From: Granulicella cerasi
Lineage (GTDB): Bacteria > Acidobacteriota > Terriglobia > Terriglobales > Acidobacteriaceae
NCBI RefSeq assembly: GCF_025685575.1
Contig: NZ_JAGSYD010000005.1
Span: forward strand, 62,567 to 126,566
Direction: 5' to 3'
DNA length: 64,000 bases
A program made the translations under genes and the position numbers. The notes below the pieces were generated by a model. That model was not told where the DNA came from, ran no database searches, and saw only the letters and a program-made list of their open reading frames with translations. Of this stretch, positions 29,167-42,719 are shown one piece after another. How positions within the stretch are numbered: position 1 is the stretch's first letter; each line of letters opens with the position of its first letter.

Positions 29167-29656
29167 GCGCAGCACCGGGAACCTTACTGCGCAACCGCTC
29201 CAACACCAGCGGCGGCACCAGCCCCGTCACATCTCCACCAAGCTGCACGACGCCCTTGATCATGCGCGAGCTCACGTAGGTGTACTTCTCCGCAGGCATC
29301 ATGAAAAGCGTCTCCAGCTCCGGCGACAGACGGCGATTCATCATCGCCATCTGAAACTCATATTCGTAATCCGAGATCGCGCGAATCCCGCGGATCACCG
29401 CACGCGCACCGATCGACCGCGCAAAGTCCACCATCAGGCCATCGAAGGTCGCGACGCGCACATTACCAAACTCCTGCGTACAAGCGCGAATCATCTCCTC
29501 ACGCTCGGGCACCGTGAACAGCGGCGTGCCCTTCTCGGAGTTCAGCAGAATCGCCACCACCAACTCATCCACCAGCTTTGACCCGCGCGCCACAAGATCG
29601 AGGTGCCCGTTCGTCAGCGGGTCGAACGTGCCGGGATATATCGCAATTCGCTTCAT
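29159..29656 (-). CDS. coaD: Phosphopantetheine adenylyltransferase
   Basis: The 165-residue enzyme carries out the penultimate step of coenzyme A synthesis, forming dephospho-CoA from ATP and 4'-phosphopantetheine. The N-terminal IAIYPGTFDPLTNGHLDLV contains the TxGH motif. GARAVIRGIRAISDYEYEFQ and the C-terminal YTYVSSRMIKGVVQLGGDV are diagnostic of CoaD. It overlaps the methyltransferase gene downstream. Confidence 0.97.
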   Translation of the reverse strand: MKRIAIYPGTFDPLTNGHLDLVARGSKLVDELVVAILLNSEKGTPLFTVPEREEMIRACTQEFGNVRVATFDGLMVDFARSIGARAVIRGIRAISDYEYEFQMAMMNRRLSPELETLFMMPAEKYTYVSSRMIKGVVQLGGDVTGLVPPLVLERLRSKVPGAAHE

Positions 29657-29885
29657 CGACTCCCTAGCATACCTGTCCAGACTATTCTGCGAACACTTTT
29701 CGCTCTCCGCCGGTCTTCACAGTGATGCATCTTTATCTCTCGTTCATCGACCCATGCGGGCCGCCTCTTGTCCGCCATTCCCACAGGGGAGGGATCTGCG
29801 TTTCGCGGCTCCTTCGGTAACAAAACACACCCTCGCGGTGTCTAACACCGCAGCAACCTATTCGAGCCCCACAAGGAACCCTCCC

Positions 29886-32069
29886 ATGCGCCGCATCCTC
29901 GCCGCACCCTTCCTTCTTCTCCCGCTCAGCCTCCACGCCCAAAAGCCTTCAGAGACGACGCTCCCCGTGACGCACGTCTCGCTCTATAAGAACGGCGTCG
30001 GCTACTTCGAACTCTCGGGCCACGTCAGCGGCAATGCCTCGGTCACCATCCCCTTCACCAACTCGCAGCTCAACGACGTCCTGCAATCGCTCACCGCCAT
30101 CGACCTCAACGGCGGACGCATCTCCGGCGCAGGCTATAACTCCGCCACACCGCTCGAGCAGCAGCTGAAAACCCTCTCACTGAACCTCGACAGCAACCCC
30201 AGCGCCGCCGATTTCTACGCGGCGATTCGTGGAGCCCGAGTGGCCGTAACCTCCGGTGGAGCCAGCATCACCGGCCGCCTCCTTTCCGTCGAAGTCCGCA
30301 GCATCCCCACCAAAGACGACGCGAAGACGGCCGACAAATACTTCCTCACCATCGCCAGCGACGAAGGCACCGTCCGCACCTTCGAACTCACCGGCACCAC
30401 CAGCGTTCGCCTGCTCGACACCGCTCTCCACACCGACGTCACGCGCTATCTGCAGCTTCTTGACGCCAACCGCTCGCAAGGCCTGCGCCACCTCACGCTT
30501 ACGGACAACGGCATCGGCTCGCGCGAGCTCCACGTCAGCTACATCTCCGAGGTCCCGGTCTGGAAGTCCACCTACCGGATCCTCACCACGGACAACAACA
30601 CCACGGCCACCATGCAGGGCTGGTCTGTCGTGGACAACACCACCGGCACCGACTGGATCAACGTCCATCTCTCGCTCATCGCCGGCGCGCCGCAGAGCTT
30701 CATCCAACCGCTCTCGCAACCCATCTACACCCGCCGTCCCGAAATCCCCATCGCGCAGGAAGCCCAGCTCACGCCACAGACCTTCGATTCAAACATCGAT
30801 GACAAATCCGGCACCGCGGGCGTAACAGTTGATGGAATCGAACCCATGGCACGAGCGAAGATGCCCGCAGGTCCGACAAGGCCTCACGGCTCCGTTGTCG
30901 GCATGGCTGGCATGGCTGGCGGCGGTTCCGGAGGCGTCATGATGTCTGCCTCAGGTGGCTACGGATCAGGATCGGGTATAGGAGCAGGCTCCGGCGGCTA
31001 TCTTTCTGCGCCGCCACCACCTCCGCCCACCTACGAAGAATCGGCCTCCACCTCCATCACCCCCAACACACAGGCCAAGGGCTTCGACGACTTCTTCGCC
31101 TACAACCTCTCCGAGCCGATCACGATCCGCAAGAACGAGTCCGCACTCGTCCCGATCCTGCAGACCAAGCTCCCCGTGGAGTCCGTCACGCTGCTCAGCT
31201 ACCGCAACGGCTACACCTCACAGCCGCTCCGCGCGCTTTGGCTCACCAACACCTCCGGCCTCACGCTCGACCGCGGCTCCTTCACCATCATCGAGTCCGG
31301 CAACTTCGCCGGCGAAGGTCTCCTCGACCCCATCCACCCCGACGAAAAGCGGCTGCTCTCCTACGCTGCCGATCAAGCCGTTCACGCCACCGTCGAAGGC
31401 GACAAATCCGCGAACCACATCACCTTCTTACGCGGCTCGCGTGGCGTGCTGAACATCCATCACGCCGACCAGCACGAGGTCACGCTCGTGCTGCACAACG
31501 CCGCGCCCGCCGCACGCACCATCATCTCGGAGATCCCCGTCGTCCCCGGTTGGAAGCTCGATAGCGAGGCCGGCTCATCCGACCCGAAACCCGTCGAGAC
31601 CACCCCAACCGTCTATCGCTTCCGTACCGAACTCGCGCCCGGTGAAACCAAGCGCGTCCACATCGGCGCCAACCGTCCCAGCTACTCCACCTACTACCTC
31701 ACGCGCGCCGACGATAACCAACTCCAGTTCATCCTGAGCACCACCAATCACGACCCCGCGCTCGAATCCGCGCTACAACCGATCCTCGATGCTCGCCGCC
31801 GCATGGCCGACGCCCAAACCGCCGTCGACACCACCAACGCCAAGCTCAACGCGCTCCGCACCGACGAAGACCGCCAACGCGCGAACATCACCGCACTCGC
31901 CAACGCCGACAAATCCTCCCGCGAGCGCTTCGTCCGCGACCTGAACAAGACCGAGGACGAGATCGCCGCAACGCAAGCCACACTCAAGCAGCAGCAATCC
32001 ACCCTCGACACCGCCAAGGCCGACCTCGCCGCAAAGATCGAAGCCTTCTCCATCAACACCAAAGCCTAA
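29886..32069 (+). CDS. Large exported DUF4139-like protein
   Basis: The 727-residue protein starts at ATG 29886 with AAGGA 8 bp upstream, and has a signal peptide (RRILAAPFLLLPLSLHA). N-terminal THVSLYKNGVGYFELSG and later WKSTYRILTTDNNTTATMQG and a C-terminal-half YRNGYTSQPLRALWLTNTSG resemble the DUF4139/DUF4140 mucoidy-inhibitor group. A Gly/Ser/Met-rich then Pro-rich linker lies at about residues 335-390 (GMAGMAGGGSGG and APPPPPPTYEE). The last 90 residues form a coiled coil (RRMADAQTAVDTTNAKLNAL). It is probably envelope-located; activity unknown. Confidence 0.75.
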   Translation: MRRILAAPFLLLPLSLHAQKPSETTLPVTHVSLYKNGVGYFELSGHVSGNASVTIPFTNSQLNDVLQSLTAIDLNGGRISGAGYNSATPLEQQLKTLSLNLDSNPSAADFYAAIRGARVAVTSGGASITGRLLSVEVRSIPTKDDAKTADKYFLTIASDEGTVRTFELTGTTSVRLLDTALHTDVTRYLQLLDANRSQGLRHLTLTDNGIGSRELHVSYISEVPVWKSTYRILTTDNNTTATMQGWSVVDNTTGTDWINVHLSLIAGAPQSFIQPLSQPIYTRRPEIPIAQEAQLTPQTFDSNIDDKSGTAGVTVDGIEPMARAKMPAGPTRPHGSVVGMAGMAGGGSGGVMMSASGGYGSGSGIGAGSGGYLSAPPPPPPTYEESASTSITPNTQAKGFDDFFAYNLSEPITIRKNESALVPILQTKLPVESVTLLSYRNGYTSQPLRALWLTNTSGLTLDRGSFTIIESGNFAGEGLLDPIHPDEKRLLSYAADQAVHATVEGDKSANHITFLRGSRGVLNIHHADQHEVTLVLHNAAPAARTIISEIPVVPGWKLDSEAGSSDPKPVETTPTVYRFRTELAPGETKRVHIGANRPSYSTYYLTRADDNQLQFILSTTNHDPALESALQPILDARRRMADAQTAVDTTNAKLNALRTDEDRQRANITALANADKSSRERFVRDLNKTEDEIAATQATLKQQQSTLDTAKADLAAKIEAFSINTKA

Positions 32070-32118
32070 CCACAATCCCCGGTTGCCCCAGATCGCAGCG
32101 CTCAAACGCTAACGAGAA

Positions 32119-32144
32119 ACGCGGAGAGCCATAGCTCTCCGCGT
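32119..32144. terminator. Bidirectional terminator between convergent genes
   Basis: A perfect 10-bp stem (ACGCGGAGAG 32119-32128 with CTCTCCGCGT 32135-32144) lies between the DUF4139-like gene and gltB. Short T runs are on both sides. Confidence 0.75.
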
Positions 32145-32179
32145 CGCCTTTCTGGGCCATAAACCCTGGCCCCTCGCCT

Positions 32180-36748
<4,569 letters not shown>

Positions 36749-37074
36749 ACGTTACTATACGTCCGAAAACCGTTCAGCCACAAACGCCAAAGCCGCGCAT
36801 TCATTGATCTTTGTGATAAAAGAATCGGTCAATCCGATCACACTGAAACCCCACACCTGCGCATCTGCCTTATTCAAACGCGCAAACGTCTCAGACGCGG
36901 CTATAGCTTATAGCGCTAACGGTTCTGCTTATGCTGCCTGACAACCGAAACGCCACCCACAGGCACAGCAAAACCTAACGCTCAAGCCTCACAGCTCGTA
37001 CATCAGGATCAACTCGGACATCAGGATCAAACGGACTGCTTGTCCAACGGACTGCGCAGAGCTGGCTCGATCAC
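36749..37074. other. Intergenic region between gltB and the GH32 gene
   Basis: No gene is seen in these 326 bp, which lie upstream of gltB and downstream of the GH32 gene. An inverted repeat ATCGG-N5-CCGAT lies near 36822-36836 and could be a regulator site for gltB. TATAGT about 12 bp before the gltB ATG is a candidate -10. Near 37000 there are short direct repeats: ACATCAGGATCAA twice and AACGGACTGC twice. Confidence 0.4.
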
Positions 37075-38541
37075 CTACTTCCTGAGCGTCCACCCACGCG
37101 CCCGCATCTTCACTTCGGCGCCCAGTGGCTCGAGCGCAACCTGTCCACTCGGCGGATACACGAGGTTCGTCATCGCAATCGCTCCCTGCTGCGCAAAGAC
37201 CTCCACCGACGACGCATCCACAATCACATCCAGATCGAGCGGCAACGACCGTAGCATCTTCGCCTCAGTCCGCACTGCGAAGCCCTTCGCCACCGGCACA
37301 CTCGAGTGTGAGCGATCGACAAACATCACGCCACGCTTCACATCGAACCCCACATCCACCCAATGCGTCGCATCGTAGCGCACCCGGACACCGGCCGACC
37401 CCGCCTTGTCGGGCTGCAATGACACCCGATACTCCACCGGGGTTGCCACCGCCGCGCTCGCGTCCTTCAACTCCGCACCATGCAGCGCCTCGACCACCGG
37501 CTGTTGCACCAGAACATACTTGCCCTCCACCAGGCGCGCGCTCAAGCGCCGTGGCAGCGTCATCTGTCCGCGCCAGGGCTTTGTCGGCACCTCCGCCGCG
37601 TACTCCCAGTTGCTCATCCAGCCAAGGAGCACCGGCTTCTCGCCTGCGGGCAAATGGTTATAGCTGATCGCGCAGTAGCTATCCTTGCCCCAGTCCGTCC
37701 AGCCGTTCTCCTGCTGGCTCGGGAGTCGCTTGAAACTCGTCCCGTCAAACGTTCCGATGAAGTATTGCTCTCCCGAACCGCCCTGCAGTCCGCCGGGATT
37801 CAGCCCCACCTTCAGCGCCCAGACGCTCTCGGCCGAGCCTTCGACCGGCACCTTTAGCAAATCAGGGCACTCCCACTGCCCCGCTACATCCCCCGCAGGT
37901 CCAAAGCTTGAAATCTTCTCCCACTTCTTCAGGTCCGGTGAGCTATACATCGCCACAACGTGATCGTCCGGCAACGCGACCGCCATCAGCCAGGCCTTGC
38001 GTGGCTCGTTCCATGTCACACTCGGGTCACGAAATTCCTTCATGTGCAGGTCGAGCACCGGATTGCCTTTATAGAAGCTCCACGTCCGGCCGCGATCCTG
38101 GCTCACCGCCAGGTTCTGGTCCTGCGTATAACGCTTCGAGTCGCCGCCGATGATGTGGTGTCCCGTATACACCGCCACCATGCAAGGCGTTCCCCCTGCG
38201 CAGAGCCCGCTGGAGTTCCGCTCATCCACGACTACGCTGCCGGTGAAGATCATCTCGCCACCATGCTCCGGCAGCGCCACCGGCAACTCTTGCCAATGCA
38301 GTAAGTCCTTCGATACCGCATGGCCCCAACTCATGTGGCCCCACACGTCGCCCTGCGGGTTGTACTGATAAAAGAGGTGGTACTCGCCCTCGAAGTACAC
38401 GAGCCCATTCGGATCATTCGTCCAATGCTCGCGCGGCGAAAAATGCACCTGCGGGCGATACGGCTCGCTCTGCGCGAACCCAACGCCCTGCAAGACGAAT
38501 ACGATCAATAACGCCAACAGCGCATTCATCCTAAGCCCCAT
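37075..38541 (-). CDS. Secreted glycoside hydrolase family 32 enzyme
   Basis: The 488-residue protein has a signal peptide (NALLALLIVFVLQGVGFAQ) and hydrolyses beta-fructosides such as levan, inulin or sucrose. The three catalytic motifs of GH32 are present: HWTNDPNGLVYF with nucleophile Asp43, KEFRDPSVTW with the transition-state Asp, and GQWECPDLLKVP with the acid/base Glu. A C-terminal beta-sandwich follows, ending VFAQQGAIAMTNLVYPPSG. Levanase or exo-inulinase is likelier than intracellular invertase because it is exported. No transporter or fructokinase lies nearby. Confidence 0.92.
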   Translation of the reverse strand: MGLRMNALLALLIVFVLQGVGFAQSEPYRPQVHFSPREHWTNDPNGLVYFEGEYHLFYQYNPQGDVWGHMSWGHAVSKDLLHWQELPVALPEHGGEMIFTGSVVVDERNSSGLCAGGTPCMVAVYTGHHIIGGDSKRYTQDQNLAVSQDRGRTWSFYKGNPVLDLHMKEFRDPSVTWNEPRKAWLMAVALPDDHVVAMYSSPDLKKWEKISSFGPAGDVAGQWECPDLLKVPVEGSAESVWALKVGLNPGGLQGGSGEQYFIGTFDGTSFKRLPSQQENGWTDWGKDSYCAISYNHLPAGEKPVLLGWMSNWEYAAEVPTKPWRGQMTLPRRLSARLVEGKYVLVQQPVVEALHGAELKDASAAVATPVEYRVSLQPDKAGSAGVRVRYDATHWVDVGFDVKRGVMFVDRSHSSVPVAKGFAVRTEAKMLRSLPLDLDVIVDASSVEVFAQQGAIAMTNLVYPPSGQVALEPLGAEVKMRARGWTLRK

Positions 38542-38710
38542 CCCTTACCTGTCCTTCAATCGCGTTCCGACACTGGATCGCCGAGAATCACGAGTACTCC
38601 ATGCACTGCAGCGACCGCCCCTCATCCTACCCGCAACGCTCAAGCGTATGACACCTCAGACGAACATCTCGCCTCCCGCGTTTTCCCACAACAGAGTGCA
38701 GCCTCAGGCC

Positions 38711-38740
38711 TTGACAAATCGCGGAACGCATATTTATACA
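38711..38740 (+). promoter_or_regulatory. Promoter of the arginine operon
   Basis: TTGACA at 38711-38716 is followed 18 bp later by TATACA at 38735-38740. The -10 region lies within the first ARG-box-like site, so ArgR binding would block RNA polymerase. Confidence 0.7.
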
Positions 38741-38763
38741 TAGATAGTGGATATTTATTCACC
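38725..38763 (+). promoter_or_regulatory. Tandem ARG boxes (ArgR operator)
   Basis: Two 18-bp sites, 38725-38742 and 38746-38763, are separated by exactly 3 bp. The cores CGCATATTTATACA and TGGATATTTATTCA match the E. coli core TGAATAATTATTCA at 10 and 12 of 14 positions by my count. Two boxes 21 bp apart is the classic arrangement for an ArgR hexamer. Confidence 0.7.
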
Positions 38764-38831
38764 GTGACGCGGAATCTCTGGCGTCACTTTTTCTTTGCCG
38801 CTGAAAGCGCCCTGAAAGGAGGTCGCACCGC

Positions 38832-39278
38832 ATGAAAAACCAACGCCACGGCGTCATTCGCGACCTTCTTATTAAGGCGCAAGTCGAGAACCAGGACGTC
38901 CTTCGCCGCAAGCTCGCGCAGCGCGGCATCCACGTCACGCAGGCCACGCTCTCACGCGACATCAAGGAGCTCAACCTCCTCAAAGGCCCTGCGGGCTACG
39001 CCCTGCCCGAGTCCTTCGCCGTGCCGGAAGAAGATGACGACGAACCCGAACTCGCCGACGTGCTCGGCAACTTCGGGCTCGAGGTGCGCCAGGCGCAGAA
39101 CCTGCTCGTCTTCCTCACGACCACCGGCGGAGCGCAGCCCATCGCCGCGCACATTGATTACGAAGACTGGACCGAAGTTGTCGGCACCGTAGCCGGCGAT
39201 AACACGGTTCTCATCATCTGCCCTGACAATAAGCAGGCAACCGCGCTCAAAGCGCGACTGGACGGATACATTGGCTAG
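38832..39278 (+). CDS. argR: Arginine repressor
   Basis: The 148-residue protein senses arginine and controls the operon it heads. The N-terminal winged helix has QDVLRRKLAQRGIHVTQATL and SRDIKELNLLK. The C-terminal oligomerisation and arginine-binding domain has NLLVFLTTTGGAQPIAAHID and GDNTVLIICPDN, slightly divergent from the usual GTIAGDDTI pattern. AGGAGG lies 9 bp before the ATG. Its last bases overlap the argC start by 8 bp (TTGGCTAG). It probably represses itself through the tandem boxes upstream. Confidence 0.95.
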   Translation: MKNQRHGVIRDLLIKAQVENQDVLRRKLAQRGIHVTQATLSRDIKELNLLKGPAGYALPESFAVPEEDDDEPELADVLGNFGLEVRQAQNLLVFLTTTGGAQPIAAHIDYEDWTEVVGTVAGDNTVLIICPDNKQATALKARLDGYIG

Positions 39279-40341
39279 CACCCCGCAAAACTCGCTTCGT
39301 GTCGCTGTTGCCGGAGTCACCGGATACGCTGGTGCCGAGCTCGCGCGCATCCTGCTCGATCATCCGCGCTTCGCCACGAACCCGCCCATCTTCCTCGGTC
39401 GTCCCGAGTCCGAAGGCGGCGCAGCGATCTCGCTGACCTCGCTGCATCCGAACCTCTCCGGCCTGCCGAACGCCGATGACGCACGCGTTATTCCCTTTGA
39501 CTGGAACGAGCTCCAGCGCGAAGGCGTCGAGCTGATGTTCCTCGCCACGCCCCACGAGCAGTCGCGCGAGTGGTCGCAGCAGGCGCTCGCGCATAACATC
39601 CGCGTCGTTGATCTTTCCGCTGCCTGGCGCCTCGACACGCCCGCATACCGCGCCATCTACAAACTCGAAGACACGGCCGCCACCGATGCGCTGCAGCAGG
39701 AAGCCGTTTACGGCTCGCCCGAACTGCACGCCGCCGAAATCAAGACCGCGCGCCTCGTCGCAAACCCTGGCTGCTACGCCACCTCGGTGATCCTCGGCCT
39801 CTCCCCCGTTGTGCGCGCGAACATCGTGGACCTCTCCGCAGGCATCATCGCGGACGCGAAGTCCGGCGTCTCCGGCGCGGGCAAGGCGCCCACCCCGGGC
39901 ACGCACTTCATGTACGCCGCCGACAACCTCTCGGCCTACGCGATCTTCGGCCACCGCCACACCGGCGAGCTCTACGAACAGCTCAGCTTGCAGCCGGATC
40001 AGATCCAGTTCACGCCTCACCTCTTGCCCATTCCGCGCGGCATCCTTTCGACTATCTATGTGCGCTTCACGGAGCCGCAAACGATCATGTCGCTGCAGGC
40101 GCTCTTTGACGACTTCTACCGCGATGCGCCGCTCGTACGCGTTCGCAAGTCGCCGATGACGCCGCAGATCCAGCACGTAGTCCGCACCAGCTTCTGCGAC
40201 ATCGGCTTTCAGCTTTCGCCCGACGGCAAGCGCGCGGTCATCATCGCCTGCCTCGACAACCTCCTCAAGGGCGCAGCCTCGCAGGCCGTTGAAAACATGA
40301 ATCTCATGGCCGGATGGCCGCAGCAGGAAGGCTTGATCTAA
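39271..40341 (+). CDS. argC: N-acetyl-gamma-glutamyl-phosphate reductase
   Basis: The 356-residue NADPH-dependent enzyme does the third step of arginine synthesis. VAVAGVTGYAGAELARILLD is the nucleotide-binding motif, ANPGCYATSVILGL holds the catalytic Cys, and KSGVSGAGKAPTPG and HRHTGEL follow as in the family. It starts at TTG 39271 inside the end of argR. Its stop overlaps the start of a 48-codon ORF (TAATG). Confidence 0.95.
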   Translation: MASTPQNSLRVAVAGVTGYAGAELARILLDHPRFATNPPIFLGRPESEGGAAISLTSLHPNLSGLPNADDARVIPFDWNELQREGVELMFLATPHEQSREWSQQALAHNIRVVDLSAAWRLDTPAYRAIYKLEDTAATDALQQEAVYGSPELHAAEIKTARLVANPGCYATSVILGLSPVVRANIVDLSAGIIADAKSGVSGAGKAPTPGTHFMYAADNLSAYAIFGHRHTGELYEQLSLQPDQIQFTPHLLPIPRGILSTIYVRFTEPQTIMSLQALFDDFYRDAPLVRVRKSPMTPQIQHVVRTSFCDIGFQLSPDGKRAVIIACLDNLLKGAASQAVENMNLMAGWPQQEGLI

Positions 40342-40487
40342 TGCGCACCACGCTTCACACCAATACCCGCGGCCTCGAACCGATGGACGAACGCAACGAG
40401 TTCATCCAACACATCAGCCGGCCAGCAATCCAAGCGAAGCAGACAACAGCACCAGAGCAGCGACAACTCGCCACGCAACCACGCTGA
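40341..40487 (+). CDS. Translationally coupled small ORF between argC and argB
   Basis: The 48-codon frame begins with an ATG that shares its A with the argC stop (TAATG), an arrangement that favours reinitiation. The product, starting MRTTLHTNTRGLEPMDERN, is hydrophilic, rich in Gln, Thr and Arg, with no signal or membrane segment and no family I recognise. It could be a leftover reading frame in a spacer, since heptamer DNA follows directly. Confidence 0.35.
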   Translation: MRTTLHTNTRGLEPMDERNEFIQHISRPAIQAKQTTAPEQRQLATQPR

Positions 40488-40541
40488 TCTTCTGTCCTGA
40501 TCTGTCGCCCATCGCATCTCGAACCTCGCATCTCGCATCTT
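40484..40541. repeat. Heptamer array upstream of argB
   Basis: Units ctgatct, tctgtcc, tgatctg are followed by a phase-perfect block gcatctc, gaacctc, gcatctc, gcatctt (40514-40541). The argB ATG is 12 bp further on. Confidence 0.75.
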
Positions 40542-40553
40542 CGGAGTAGCCTC

Positions 40554-41336
40554 ATGAAATTCGTCATCAAGCTCGGCGGCGCCGGCCTCGAAAATCCCGA
40601 AACCCTCGCCCTCGCCGCGAAGTCCCTGACGCAGCTCGTCGAAGACGGCCACAAAGTCGCGGTCGTCCACGGCGGCGGCACGCAGCTCACCAAGCTCCTC
40701 GCACAGCTCGGCAAAAAGTCCGAGTTCGTCGCAGGCCTCCGCGTCACCGACGCCGAAACCCGCGACGTCGCCCTCATGGTGCTCGGTGGCCGTGTGAACA
40801 AGACCCTCGTCGCCGCGCTGAACAAGGCAGGCGCGAACGCTGTCGGCCTCACCGGCGGCGACGGCCACGTCTTCAAGGCGCGCAAGAAGCACACCGAGCA
40901 CGACCTCGGCTTCGTCGGCGAAATTGCCGCGACCGACCCCAAGTGGCTCGATGCCATCTGGACGTTGGGCGCGATCCCGGTCATCTCCTCCATCGCCCTC
41001 GGCATGGACGGCGAGTACTACAACATCAATGCCGACGAAATGGCATCGGCCTGCGCGGTCGCCACCCAGGCCGACGCGCTGGTCTTCCTCACCGACGTCC
41101 CCGGCGTGAAGGGCGCAGACGGCGAAGTGATGCGCTGGCTCTCGCTCAAAGACGTCCCCGAACTGCAGAAGCAGGAGGTCGTCTCCGGCGGCATGCTGCC
41201 CAAGCTGAACGCCTGCAAGGAAGCTCTCGCGCACGGCGTGAAGCGAGTCCGCATCCTGCCCGCCGACGCCGCTGATCTGCTGCCTGCCTTCAGCTCGCAG
41301 CGCATCGACCGAGGCACCGAAGTCCTCGCAGCCTAA
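40554..41336 (+). CDS. argB: Acetylglutamate kinase
   Basis: The 260-residue enzyme phosphorylates N-acetylglutamate, the second step of arginine synthesis. It shows FVIKLGGAGLENPE, VAVVHGGGTQLTKLLAQLG, VNKTLVAALNKAGANAVGLT and the C-terminal QKQEVVSGGMLPKLNACKEA, all amino-acid-kinase landmarks. The N-terminal arginine-sensing helix of hexameric forms is missing, so feedback control by arginine is less likely; repression by ArgR would be the main control. Confidence 0.94.
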   Translation: MKFVIKLGGAGLENPETLALAAKSLTQLVEDGHKVAVVHGGGTQLTKLLAQLGKKSEFVAGLRVTDAETRDVALMVLGGRVNKTLVAALNKAGANAVGLTGGDGHVFKARKKHTEHDLGFVGEIAATDPKWLDAIWTLGAIPVISSIALGMDGEYYNINADEMASACAVATQADALVFLTDVPGVKGADGEVMRWLSLKDVPELQKQEVVSGGMLPKLNACKEALAHGVKRVRILPADAADLLPAFSSQRIDRGTEVLAA

Positions 41337-41340
41337 CGCA

Positions 41341-41480
41341 AAGCTCGCAGCTCAGAACTCGTAGCTCAGACCAAATCGCGAGCCCAAACCAAACGAACCA
41401 CCGAGATCATCGCCGAAATCTCTGATCTCTTATTTCTGATCTCTAGCACTTCTTTCTGACCTCCAGCACTTCGCCTCGAA
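41341..41480. repeat. Heptamer arrays upstream of argD
   Basis: Two blocks occur in one spacer: gctcgca, gctcaga, actcgta, gctcaga near 41343-41370, and tctctga, tctctta, tttctga, tctctag near 41419-41447. Between them is a segment around 41390-41413 that is nearly copied in the argD-argF spacer. Confidence 0.75.
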
Positions 41481-41491
41481 AAGGAAACACC

Positions 41492-42712
41492 ATGAGCCTG
41501 ACTGATCTTCAAGCGAACGAATCCAAGCTCCTGTTCCACACCTACGCCCGCTACCCGCTCGAGCTCACGCGCGGCGAAGGCGTGCGCCTCTTCGACGACG
41601 CCGGCAACAGCTACCTCGACCTGCTCAGCGGCATCGGCGTCTCCGCGCTCGGCTACGGCCACCCCGCCATCACCGCGGCCATCACCCAGCAGGCCAGCAC
41701 GCTCATCCACACGAGCAACCTCTTCTACAACGCCGTCACCAGCGACCTCGCGCTGCGCCTCACCGAGATCACCGGCCTCGATCGCGCCTTCTTCTGCAAC
41801 TCCGGCGCCGAAGCCTGGGAAGCCGCGATCAAGCTGGCGCGCGCCCACGCTCTGCTGCTGCGCAACGAGGGCAAGCAGATCGGCACGAAGATCCTCGCGC
41901 TCGAACACAGCTTCCACGGCCGCACCATCGGCGCCGTCTCCACGACGCACAAGACCGCTTACCGCGAGCCCTTCGCACCCGTGATGCCCGACGTCGTCTT
42001 CATCCCGCACAACGATGTCGAAGCCCTCAAGGCGACCTTCGACTCCAGCTTCTGCGCCATCGCGTTTGAAGTTCTCCAGGGCGAAGGCGGCATCAACCCT
42101 ATCTCGCAGGAGTTCCTCGCCACCGCGCGCGAACTCTGCGACGCCTCCGGCGCACTCCTCCTGCTCGACGAGATTCAGTCCGGCATGGGACGCACGGGCA
42201 AGTGGACCGCTTACCAGCACTACGGCATCCAGCCGGATGTCACCACGCTCGCCAAGCCTCTCGCGGGCGGCATCCCCATGGGCGCGATGGTCGCCACCGA
42301 AGAGGCCGCGCGCGCCTTTACCCCCGGCATGCACGGCACGACCTTCGGCGGTAACCCCTTCGCCTGCGCGGTCGCCGTCGCGGTCATCGACGCCATCAAG
42401 AACGAGGGCCTGCTCGCGCACGTCACCGAAGTAGGCGAATACTTCAAGCAGCAGCTCATCGACCTCAGCAAGAAGCACTCGGCGATCATGGAAGTCCGCG
42501 GCACCGGCTTCATGCTCGGCGCAGAGATCGAGAACGCTGATCTCGCGAAGTCCATCCTCGAGCAGATGATGTTCGACAAGCACATCATCCTGAACCGTAC
42601 GCACGAAACGGTCCTCCGCTTCCTGCCCCCGTACCTCATCACGAAGACCGACGTCGACACCACCATCAAGGCCCTCGACGAACTCCTCGTCGCCGCCGCT
42701 GTCGTCGCATAA
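41492..42712 (+). CDS. argD: Acetylornithine aminotransferase
   Basis: The 406-residue PLP enzyme converts N-acetylglutamate semialdehyde to N-acetylornithine. LFDDAGNSYLDLLSGIGVSA, FFCNSGAEAWEAAIKLAR, LLLLDEIQSGMGRTGK and VTTLAKPLAGGIPMGAMV (PLP Lys in LAKPLAGG) are class III aminotransferase motifs, and the ArgD-typical LEHSFHGRTIGAVSTT is present. The start is ATG 41492 with AAAAGGAAA upstream. Confidence 0.95.
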   Translation: MSLTDLQANESKLLFHTYARYPLELTRGEGVRLFDDAGNSYLDLLSGIGVSALGYGHPAITAAITQQASTLIHTSNLFYNAVTSDLALRLTEITGLDRAFFCNSGAEAWEAAIKLARAHALLLRNEGKQIGTKILALEHSFHGRTIGAVSTTHKTAYREPFAPVMPDVVFIPHNDVEALKATFDSSFCAIAFEVLQGEGGINPISQEFLATARELCDASGALLLLDEIQSGMGRTGKWTAYQHYGIQPDVTTLAKPLAGGIPMGAMVATEEAARAFTPGMHGTTFGGNPFACAVAVAVIDAIKNEGLLAHVTEVGEYFKQQLIDLSKKHSAIMEVRGTGFMLGAEIENADLAKSILEQMMFDKHIILNRTHETVLRFLPPYLITKTDVDTTIKALDELLVAAAVVA

Positions 42713-42719
42713 ACTGACA

